From Gemmatimonadota bacterium (GTDB lineage Bacteria; Gemmatimonadota; Gemmatimonadetes; Gemmatimonadales; Gemmatimonadaceae): a stretch of 33,798 bases of DNA. The DNA is taken from positions 1-33,798 of the forward strand of contig CANNKR010000002.1 in assembly GCA_947504615.1 (NCBI GenBank), read 5' to 3'. Under the pieces are notes generated by a model. The model had not been told where the DNA came from and made no database searches. It saw only the letters and a list, made by a program, of their open reading frames with translations. The translations under genes were made by a program, and so were the position numbers. Below are positions 26,809-33,798 of the stretch, in pieces; the stretch's first letter is position 1, and every line of letters begins with the position of its first letter.

Positions 26809-29043
26809 ATGAACGCTCGCCTCGACTCCTTTTCGTACGACGACGACATCGTACGGAAATTCCTGTGGGCCACGATGATCTGGGGCCTGGTCGGCTTCCT
26901 GGTTGGCTTGATCATTGCCATCCAGTTGCCGTTCCCCCAGTTCAACTTCGCGCCCTACCTGACCTTCGGACGCCTGCGCCCGTTGCACACGAACGCGGTG
27001 ATCTTCGCGTTCGCAGGCAACGCCTGGTTCACCGGCGCCTACTACTCGTCGCAGCGACTGCTGAAGACGCGCATGTGGAGCGACGGCCTGAGCAAGTTCC
27101 ACTTCTGGGGCTGGCAGGCGATCATCGTCGCCGCTGCGCTGACGCTGCCGCTGGGTTTCACGCAGAGCAAGGAGTACGCTGAGCTCGAGTGGCCCATCGA
27201 TATCGCCATTGCGGTGGTATGGGTGGCCTTCGCCATCAACTTCTTCGTGACGCTGGCCAAGCGCCGTGAACGCCACATCTACGTCGCGATCTGGTTCTAC
27301 ATCGCGTCGATCATCACCGTGGCGATCCTGCACATCTTCAACAACCTGTCGGTCCCGGCGGGGCCGCTGAAGAGCTACAGCATCTACGCAGGCGTGCAGG
27401 ACGCCTTCATGCAGTGGTGGTACGGGCACAACGCCGTCGCCTTTTTCCTGACGACGCCGTTCCTGGGCCTCATGTACTACTTCATGCCCAAGGCGGCCGA
27501 CCGTCCGGTCTTCAGCTACAAGCTGTCGATCCTGCACTTCTGGACACTGGTCTTCCTGTACATCTGGGCCGGCCCGCACCATCTGCACTACACCGCGCTT
27601 CCCGAGTGGGCGAGCACGCTCGGCATGCTCTTCTCGGTGATGCTCTGGATGCCCAGCTGGGGCGGCATGGTCAATGGCCTGCTCACGCTGCGCGGCGCCT
27701 GGCACAAGGTGACGGAAGACCCGATCCTCAAGTTCTTCGTGGTCGCGGTCACCGCGTACGGCATGTCCACGTTCGAGGGGCCGATGCTCTCGGTCAAGAG
27801 CGTGAATGCGCTGTCGCACTACACCGACTGGATCATCGCCCACGTGCACACGGGCGCGCTCGGCTGGAACGGCTTCCTGACCTTCGGCATGGTGTACTGG
27901 CTGGCGCCGCGCCTGTTCCAGACGGAGATCTACAGCAAGAAGCTGGTGGACCTGCATTTCTGGGTGGCCACGTTCGGCATTCTGCTCTACGTGGTGGCCA
28001 TCTACTCGGCCGGTGCCACGCAGGGGCTGATGTGGCGCGCCTTCGACGAGACCGGACGCCTGCAGTATCCCGATTTCGTCGAGACCGTCATGCGCCTGAT
28101 GCCCATGTACTGGGTGCGCATTGCCGGCGGGACGCTGTACATCGTGGGCATGATCCTCGGCATCTACAACATCTACAAGACGTGGGCCACCCGTCCGGCG
28201 GCCTACGCGGTGCCGGTGGTGCAGGCCGCGCCGCTCGAGAAGGCGTTCCACGATGATCCGCACGCACCGGCCGGAGCTGGCCTGTGGGCGCGCTTCACCA
28301 GCGCCGCCTGGCATCGCAAGTGGGAGCGCATGCCGCTGTTCTTCTCGGTGGTGGCGGCGGTCGCCGTGATCGTCGCGTCGCTGTTCGAGATCATCCCCAC
28401 GTTCCTGATCAAGTCGAACGTGCCGACCATCGCCAGCGTCAAGCCGTACTCCCCGCTGGAACTGGCTGGACGCGACATCTACCAGCGCGAAGGGTGCTTC
28501 AACTGCCACTCGCAGATGATTCGCCCGTTCCGCTACGAGACCGAGCGCTACGGCGAGTACTCCAAGCCGGGCGAGTCCGTATATGACCATCCGTTCCTGT
28601 GGGGCTCGCGCCGCATCGGCCCGGATCTCGCCCGCGAGGGGGGCAAGTTCCCCGACCTCTGGCACGTGCGGCACATGTACAGCCCGCGCGAGATCACGCA
28701 GAAGTCGATCATGCCGGCGTACCCGAAGCTGCAGGAGAACGTCATCGACTTCGACGGCATCCAGAAGAACGTCGACGCCATGGCGATGCTCGGCGTGCCC
28801 TACGGGGACGCGATTAACCGGGCGCCGCAGATGGCGCGCGATCAGGCCAAGTTGATCGCGGCCGGCATCGAGGCGACGGGCGGCCCGAAGGGGCTGGAGA
28901 ACAAGGAGATCGTCGCCCTCGTGTCGTACCTGCAGCGCCTGGGCCGGGACCTCAAGAACGCGACGGCCGTCACGGCGCCGCAGCCGGCAGTTCAGCCGGT
29001 GCCGCCCGTCGCCATGGCGGCGCCGGGCGGCGGGAACCGCTGA
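26809..29043 (+). CDS. ccoNO: cbb3-type cytochrome c oxidase subunit I fused to subunit II (CcoN-CcoO)
   Basis: CcoN: FGRLRPLHTNAVIFAF, WWYGHNAVAFFLTTPFLG, HLHYTALPEW, IIAHVHTGALGWNG; continues without a stop into CcoO: REGCFNCHSQMIRPFRYETERYGEYSKPGESVYDHPFLWGSRRIGPDLAREGGK. Confidence 0.97.
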   Translation: MNARLDSFSYDDDIVRKFLWATMIWGLVGFLVGLIIAIQLPFPQFNFAPYLTFGRLRPLHTNAVIFAFAGNAWFTGAYYSSQRLLKTRMWSDGLSKFHFWGWQAIIVAAALTLPLGFTQSKEYAELEWPIDIAIAVVWVAFAINFFVTLAKRRERHIYVAIWFYIASIITVAILHIFNNLSVPAGPLKSYSIYAGVQDAFMQWWYGHNAVAFFLTTPFLGLMYYFMPKAADRPVFSYKLSILHFWTLVFLYIWAGPHHLHYTALPEWASTLGMLFSVMLWMPSWGGMVNGLLTLRGAWHKVTEDPILKFFVVAVTAYGMSTFEGPMLSVKSVNALSHYTDWIIAHVHTGALGWNGFLTFGMVYWLAPRLFQTEIYSKKLVDLHFWVATFGILLYVVAIYSAGATQGLMWRAFDETGRLQYPDFVETVMRLMPMYWVRIAGGTLYIVGMILGIYNIYKTWATRPAAYAVPVVQAAPLEKAFHDDPHAPAGAGLWARFTSAAWHRKWERMPLFFSVVAAVAVIVASLFEIIPTFLIKSNVPTIASVKPYSPLELAGRDIYQREGCFNCHSQMIRPFRYETERYGEYSKPGESVYDHPFLWGSRRIGPDLAREGGKFPDLWHVRHMYSPREITQKSIMPAYPKLQENVIDFDGIQKNVDAMAMLGVPYGDAINRAPQMARDQAKLIAAGIEATGGPKGLENKEIVALVSYLQRLGRDLKNATAVTAPQPAVQPVPPVAMAAPGGGNR

Positions 29044-29225
29044 TGAAGCTTTCAGACATCATGGGCGCGGCCAACCTCTCGGTGTACACCGAGATCGCCA
29101 TGCTCCTTTTCCTCGCGGCGTTCATCGCGATCGTCATCGCGACGTTTGCCCCCGGCCGGCAGAAGACGTTTGATGCTGCCAGCCGGATGCCCCTTGACGA
29201 CGAACATCCTCAAACGCCGCGCTAA
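29043..29225 (+). CDS. ccoQ: CcoQ/FixQ-like small subunit
   Basis: 60 aa, single TM (TEIAMLLFLAAFIAIVIATF), TGATG overlap with ccoNO, position between ccoNO and ccoP. Confidence 0.8.
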   Translation: MKLSDIMGAANLSVYTEIAMLLFLAAFIAIVIATFAPGRQKTFDAASRMPLDDEHPQTPR

Positions 29226-29252
29226 GCACGCGCATCGCGAACCGGAGCGCAT

Positions 29253-29864
29253 ATGGCTGACAACGACAAGGAACGCCTGCTCGACCACTCGTACGACGGC
29301 ATCCAGGAGTATGACAATCCGTTGCCGACGTGGTGGAAGCTCATCTTCTACGCCACCATTCTCGTGGTGCCGCTCTACATGTGGGATCCGCTCGGCATCG
29401 GCCTCGGTCCGGGGCGGGAGGTCGCGTACCAGCAGGACCTGGCCGCGTTTGCGGCGGCGCACCCCCAGAATACCGGACCCACGCTCAACGACGAACAATT
29501 CGTCGCGCTGAGCAAGGACTCGGCCAAGGTGGGCGAGGGCAAGGCGCTCTTCACCACCACGTGCGTCGCCTGCCATCGTCCCGATGGCGGCGGCCTGATC
29601 GGTCCCAACCTTACCGACGACTTCTGGATCCACGGCGGCAAGCCGACGGACATCCACAAGACGATCAACGAGGGCGTGCTTGCCAAGGGCATGCCCAACT
29701 GGGGCAAGATGCTGAAACCCGAGCAGGTGGATGTCCTCACCGCGTTCGTGATTTCGATCCACGGCAGCAATCCCGTCAATCCCAAGGCCCCGGACGGCGT
29801 GCAAGCAACGCCGGACTCGGCCACCGCACCTGTGGTTCCCGCGGCAGTGAAGAAGGGGAAGTAG
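29253..29864 (+). CDS. ccoP: cbb3 oxidase subunit III (CcoP), mono-heme
   Basis: CcoP N-terminus HSYDGIQEYDNPLPTWWKLIFYATI; only one CxxCH (CVACH) in 203 aa. Confidence 0.92.
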   Translation: MADNDKERLLDHSYDGIQEYDNPLPTWWKLIFYATILVVPLYMWDPLGIGLGPGREVAYQQDLAAFAAAHPQNTGPTLNDEQFVALSKDSAKVGEGKALFTTTCVACHRPDGGGLIGPNLTDDFWIHGGKPTDIHKTINEGVLAKGMPNWGKMLKPEQVDVLTAFVISIHGSNPVNPKAPDGVQATPDSATAPVVPAAVKKGK

Positions 29865-29874
29865 GCCCTCTTCC

Positions 29875-29907
29875 GGAGGGAGCGCGGGTCGTTTGCGCGC
29901 TCCCTCC
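29875..29907 (+). terminator. Perfect 12-bp stem-loop between ccoP and ccoG
   Basis: ggagggagcgcg-ggtcgtttg-cgcgctccctcc; 10 nt after the ccoP stop; no U-tract. Confidence 0.6.
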
Positions 29908-29946
29908 ACCGCCCGTTCGCCCCCCAGCTTTACCCAGAGTCTTCCC

Positions 29947-31374
29947 ATGTCAGCCCCGGCAGCACCGGGTCGTGTCTTACCGACCCTCAATGAAGACGGC
30001 ACGCGCCGTTGGATCCGCCCCAAGCAATCCCCTGGCCGATGGATGAGCCGTCGCACCACGGTCGCGTGGGTGCTCATCACCATTTATCTCGCCATCCCGC
30101 ACGTCTTCCTGAACGGGAAGCCGTCGATCCTCCTCGACCTGCAGCGTCGCGAGTTCACGTTCTTCGGCACCACCTTCCTGCCGACAGACACGCTGTTGCT
30201 CATGCTCCTCGCCGTGAGCGGCGTCATCGGCATTTTCCTGGCCACGGCGCTGTTCGGCCGCGTCTGGTGTGGTTGGGCCTGTCCGCAGACGGTGTACATG
30301 GAGTTCGTCTTCCGGCCGATCGAACGGTTCTTCGAGGGCGGCTACCGCGGCTCCATGCAGATCGACAGCGAGCGCGGCACGTTCCACCCGCGGCGGATCG
30401 CCAAGCAGGCGGTGTACCTGGTGATCGCGTCGTTCCTGGCCCACACCTTCCTCGCCTACTTCGTCAGCTGGGATCAGGTGCAGCACTGGGTGTTCGGCAG
30501 CCCCAAGGCGCATCCGATCGGCTTCGGCATCGTGACGCTGACGACCATCGCGGCCATGCTGAACTTCGTGTACTTCCGCGAGCAGACATGCGCGGTGGCG
30601 TGCCCGTACGGGCGCTGGCAGTCGGCGCTGCTCGACAACGATTCGGTGATCGTCGCGTACGACTACACGCGCGGCGAACCGCGCGGCAAGGGAAAAGACC
30701 GCACCGGCAAGGGCGACTGCGTCGAGTGTGAAGCCTGCGTCACCACCTGCCCCACCGGCATCGACATCCGCAACGGCCTGCAGATGGAGTGCATCCACTG
30801 CACACAGTGCATCGACGCCTGCGACGCCGTCATGCGCAAGGTCGGTCGACCCGAAGGGCTCGTCCGCTACACCTCGCGCGCGGCCCTCGCCGGCAATGGC
30901 AAGCATTTCCTGCGCATTCGCACGGCGCTCTACCCCCTGGCCTTTGCGCTGTTCTTCGGCACGTTCCTCTGGCAGCTGGCGTTCAAGGACGCGGCCGACG
31001 TGACCCTGCTCGGTCCCGCCGGCGCCCCGTTCACCGTGCAGCAGGACGGCGAGGTGACCAACCAGCTCCGCATTCGGGTGGCCAACAGGTCGGACGTCGC
31101 GCACGCGTATGCCGTCGAGGTGACGGGAGCCGATGACCTCAAGCTTATTGCGCCGATGAGTCCGCTTCCGGTGCAGCCCGGCCGCACCGAGACGATGCCA
31201 CTCTTCATCACCCTCCCGCATGAAGCCTTTGAGGAAGGGATCCGGACCGTGACCATTCGCGTCACCGACGGCGGGCGGTACATGGCCGAGTTCCCCTACC
31301 GGCTGGCCGGCCCGATGAGAGTGGAAGACGACGAGCGCGGCGCGAAGCGCCCGAAGAAGGAAGAGCACAAGTGA
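29947..31374 (+). CDS. ccoG: cbb3 oxidase assembly ferredoxin-type protein CcoG/FixG/RdxA
   Basis: CGWACPQTVYMEFVFRPIER, CAVACPYGRWQS, CVECEACVTTCPTGIDIRNGLQMECIHCTQCIDACD; C-terminal Ig-like region. Confidence 0.95.
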   Translation: MSAPAAPGRVLPTLNEDGTRRWIRPKQSPGRWMSRRTTVAWVLITIYLAIPHVFLNGKPSILLDLQRREFTFFGTTFLPTDTLLLMLLAVSGVIGIFLATALFGRVWCGWACPQTVYMEFVFRPIERFFEGGYRGSMQIDSERGTFHPRRIAKQAVYLVIASFLAHTFLAYFVSWDQVQHWVFGSPKAHPIGFGIVTLTTIAAMLNFVYFREQTCAVACPYGRWQSALLDNDSVIVAYDYTRGEPRGKGKDRTGKGDCVECEACVTTCPTGIDIRNGLQMECIHCTQCIDACDAVMRKVGRPEGLVRYTSRAALAGNGKHFLRIRTALYPLAFALFFGTFLWQLAFKDAADVTLLGPAGAPFTVQQDGEVTNQLRIRVANRSDVAHAYAVEVTGADDLKLIAPMSPLPVQPGRTETMPLFITLPHEAFEEGIRTVTIRVTDGGRYMAEFPYRLAGPMRVEDDERGAKRPKKEEHK

Positions 31375-31847
31375 AGAAAGGCCTGCAGTGGCCCATCGGA
31401 GTCGCCGTCGTCCTGGTGGTGACGGTGGCTGCCAACATCTACGTGGCGTTCCTCGCCAACGACGACCCGTCGGTCTCGGTGGAGAGCGACTATTACCAGA
31501 AGGCCGTGCGGTTTGATGCCGATCAGGCGCTGCAACGACGCAGTGAACGCCTCGGATGGCGGCTGGTGCTCAACGCCACCACCGCCGCCCCGGGGCAGGA
31601 GTTGTTGACGGCGTCGCTGGTGGATTCCACCGGCGCGCCAGTCCGTGGCGCCGTGGTGCGCTTCACCGCGCGGGCCGTCGCGCGCGGCAACGATCCGGTG
31701 AGCGGCACGGCACGCGAGGATGGCGACCACTACGTCGCCACCCTGCCGATGGTCCGCCGTGGCCTGTGGGACGTCGGAGTCGAGATCGTGCGTGGCAGCG
31801 ACCGGTTCGTCACGGCACGTCGCCTCGACCTCCCCGCCGCTCCCTAG
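31371..31847 (+). CDS. FixH/CcoH-like protein
   Basis: GTGA overlap with ccoG; WPIGVAVVLVVTVAANIYVAFLANDDPSVSVESDYYQKAV typical of FixH N-termini. Confidence 0.85.
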   Translation: MKKGLQWPIGVAVVLVVTVAANIYVAFLANDDPSVSVESDYYQKAVRFDADQALQRRSERLGWRLVLNATTAAPGQELLTASLVDSTGAPVRGAVVRFTARAVARGNDPVSGTAREDGDHYVATLPMVRRGLWDVGVEIVRGSDRFVTARRLDLPAAP

Positions 31848-32680
31848 TGTTCGCGCTCGTCACCACCGTTTTCATTGCGAGCCTGCTCGGGTCGGCGCAC
31901 TGTGCAGGGATGTGCGGACCCTTCGTCTGCTTCTACGCGGGGGCCGACGCGCGCGGCAGCTGGTGGGGTCACCTCACCTACAACGGCGGCCGCCTGGTAT
32001 CGTACCTCGTGCTGGGTGCCATCGCCGGCGCGCTCGGCTCTGGCGTAGAGCAGGTAGGCACGGGCGTCGGCGTCACGCGGGCTGCCGGCATGGTCGCCGG
32101 CGTGCTGATGATCGCGTGGGGGCTCGTCACCCTGCTGGCCCAGCGCGGCTATTCGCTGCCGACGCTCGCTCCCCTCGCCGGCGCCCAGCGCTGGATGGCG
32201 GCGCGACTGCGCGACGTGCGCGACTTTCCGCCGGCGGCGCGCGCGCTCACCATGGGGCTGCTCACCACGCTCCTCCCCTGTGGCTGGCTCTATGCCTTCG
32301 TCGTCACGGCGGCCGGTACCGGCACGGTGCGCGGGGCGCTGATCCTGATGACGGTGTTCTGGGCGGGCACCCTGCCCATGATGCTCGCACTCGGCGTGGG
32401 CGTGCGACGCCTCGCCGGCCCGTTGCGCGACAAGCTGCCCACCGTCAGCGCCATCGCCATCGTGGTCGTGGGCGTGATGTCGCTCACCGGGCGCGTGCGC
32501 CTCGATCCGGCGAAGGTCGCGCAGCACGCCCGCCAGATGCAGCCAGCGGCGATCCAGCCGGGCGCCGCCCCGATGCACATGCCGATGAGCGGGTCCATGC
32601 AACACCAGATGCCCATGGATTCCACAACGCCGAAGGCCGCCACAGCGCCCGCCGCGACTCCGCCCCCCGCCTCCCGATGA
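31847..32680 (+). CDS. SafE/DsbD_2-like membrane protein of the cbb3 assembly cluster, Met/His-rich C-terminus
   Basis: GTG start overlapping the fixH TAG; FIASLLGSAHCAGMCGPFVCFYAG, YNGGRLVSYLVLGAIAGALG, GLLTTLLPCGWLYAFV; tail MQPAAIQPGAAPMHMPMSGSMQHQMPMDS. Confidence 0.88.
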   Translation: MFALVTTVFIASLLGSAHCAGMCGPFVCFYAGADARGSWWGHLTYNGGRLVSYLVLGAIAGALGSGVEQVGTGVGVTRAAGMVAGVLMIAWGLVTLLAQRGYSLPTLAPLAGAQRWMAARLRDVRDFPPAARALTMGLLTTLLPCGWLYAFVVTAAGTGTVRGALILMTVFWAGTLPMMLALGVGVRRLAGPLRDKLPTVSAIAIVVVGVMSLTGRVRLDPAKVAQHARQMQPAAIQPGAAPMHMPMSGSMQHQMPMDSTTPKAATAPAATPPPASR

Positions 32681-33798
32681 GCGAATCTCCCGACGTCATT
32701 AACACGTCGCCCGCCGCCGCCGTCAGTCCGCCCCTCTGCGATCACTGCGGGCTGGACGTGCCCGACGGCCTCGTGGAGCACGGCGCCCCGCGTCAGTTCT
32801 GCTGTACCGGCTGTCGCACCGCGTACGCCATCCTGCACGAACACGGGCTCGACCAGTACTACGCCTTCGGTGAAAAGCGTGACATTGCCGTGCGCCCCAC
32901 CGGCAAGCGCTACGAGGAGTTCGACCACGAGGCGTTCCGGGACCTGTACGTGAAGCCCCTGCGCGGCGGGCTCTGCACCGTGGAACTGTATCTCGAGGGG
33001 GTGCACTGCTCCTCGTGCGTCTGGCTGGTGGAACGCGTGCCGCTGCTGCTCAGCGGCGTGGTGCGCGCCGACCTCGACATTCGTCGCGCACGCGCCCACC
33101 TGGAGTGGGACCCCGCCGTGGTGACGCTGTCGGCCATCGCGCAGCAACTCGACGTGCTGGGGTACGCGCCGCATCCGTTCCGTGGCGTCGCCGCCGACAC
33201 GATGCGGCGTAAGGAAGACCGCACGATGCTGATGCGCATCGGCATTGCGGGGGCGCTGGCCGGCAACATCATGCTGCTGGCGCTGGCGCTGTACAGCGGC
33301 TGGTTCACCGGCATGGACACCGAGTACGAGCGCTATTTCCGTTTCGTCTCGCTGCTCCTCACCATCCCGTCGCTCTTTGGACCGGGCTGGCTGTTCTACC
33401 AGGGCGCGCTGGCGTCACTGCGCACGCGACGGCTGCACATCGATCTTCCCATTGCCATCGCGCTGTCGGCGGGGTTTGCGCGCGGCGCGGTGAATACGTT
33501 CACGGGCTCCGGGCCCATCTACTTTGATGCCGTCGGCACGCTGGTCTTCCTGCTGCTCAGCGGGCGCTTCCTGCAGAACCGCGGTCAGCGTGCGGCGGCC
33601 GACGCCGCCGAGTTGCTGGGCTCGCTGGCGCCCAACGCGGCGCGCATCATCGATGACGGCGCAGCCGGTGGAGAACGCGAGGTCCCCGTGGAGGCGCTCC
33701 TTCCCGGCATGGTGATGATCGTGCGGGCGGGCGACACCTTTGCCGCCGATGGCGACGTGACCGACGGGCGATCGGCAGCGGACTGCTCGCTCCTCACC
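32677..33798 (+). CDS. ccoI: Cu-transporting P-type ATPase CcoI/FixI, 5' part only (runs off window end)
   Basis: ATGA overlap with upstream gene; N-terminal Cys domain CDHCGLDV...FCCTGCRTAYAIL, HMA-like VHCSSCVWLVERV, TM region; open to the window end so absent from the ORF track. Confidence 0.88.
   Translation, partial: MSESPDVINTSPAAAVSPPLCDHCGLDVPDGLVEHGAPRQFCCTGCRTAYAILHEHGLDQYYAFGEKRDIAVRPTGKRYEEFDHEAFRDLYVKPLRGGLCTVELYLEGVHCSSCVWLVERVPLLLSGVVRADLDIRRARAHLEWDPAVVTLSAIAQQLDVLGYAPHPFRGVAADTMRRKEDRTMLMRIGIAGALAGNIMLLALALYSGWFTGMDTEYERYFRFVSLLLTIPSLFGPGWLFYQGALASLRTRRLHIDLPIAIALSAGFARGAVNTFTGSGPIYFDAVGTLVFLLLSGRFLQNRGQRAAADAAELLGSLAPNAARIIDDGAAGGEREVPVEALLPGMVMIVRAGDTFAADGDVTDGRSAADCSLLT

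Noticed and set aside
26662-28674. 670-aa minus-strand ORF antisense to ccoNO
   Set aside because: Shadow ORF opposite a strongly conserved oxidase gene.
29977-31368. 463-aa minus-strand ORF antisense to ccoG
   Set aside because: Shadow ORF; no domains; opposite conserved Fe-S motifs.
1-33798. CRISPR array, tRNA/rRNA, IS/transposon or prophage
   Set aside because: No regularly spaced direct repeats, no cloverleaf-like or rRNA-like sequence, no transposase/integrase motifs noticed by reading; automated scans (tRNAscan-SE, Infernal, ISfinder) were not possible.

Overview
High-GC bacterial chromosomal window, densely packed with genes. By eye the gene content and style resemble Gemmatimonadota, but that placement is only a guess. 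Left part (1-~24.7 kb): a truncated EAL-domain protein, two large hybrid sensor histidine kinases with C-terminal receiver domains, and a concentration of exported or cytosolic peptidases and hydrolases (M14, M24, two M61, amidohydrolase, M42, M28, prolyl-iminopeptidase-like). Also present are a HEAT-repeat protein, endonuclease III, a TonB-C-like lipoprotein and a cyclophilin. Right part (24.6 kb-end): a 51-aa membrane peptide missing from the ORF track, a P1B-type ATPase with a TPC signature, and a complete cbb3 oxidase structural/assembly locus. That locus comprises a fused ccoN-ccoO, ccoQ-like, a mono-heme ccoP, ccoG, fixH-like, a SafE/DsbD_2-like gene with a Met/His-rich tail, and ccoI running off the window end. 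I found no tRNA, rRNA, CRISPR array or transposon. No wholly new system is evident. The best leads are: (i) an intrinsic-terminator-like hairpin inside the first codons of the TPC P-type ATPase, next to an unannotated small membrane ORF; (ii) the fused CcoNO plus mono-heme CcoP oxidase architecture; (iii) a hypothetical protein built from an apparent internal duplication; (iv) a hairpin that sequesters a start codon.
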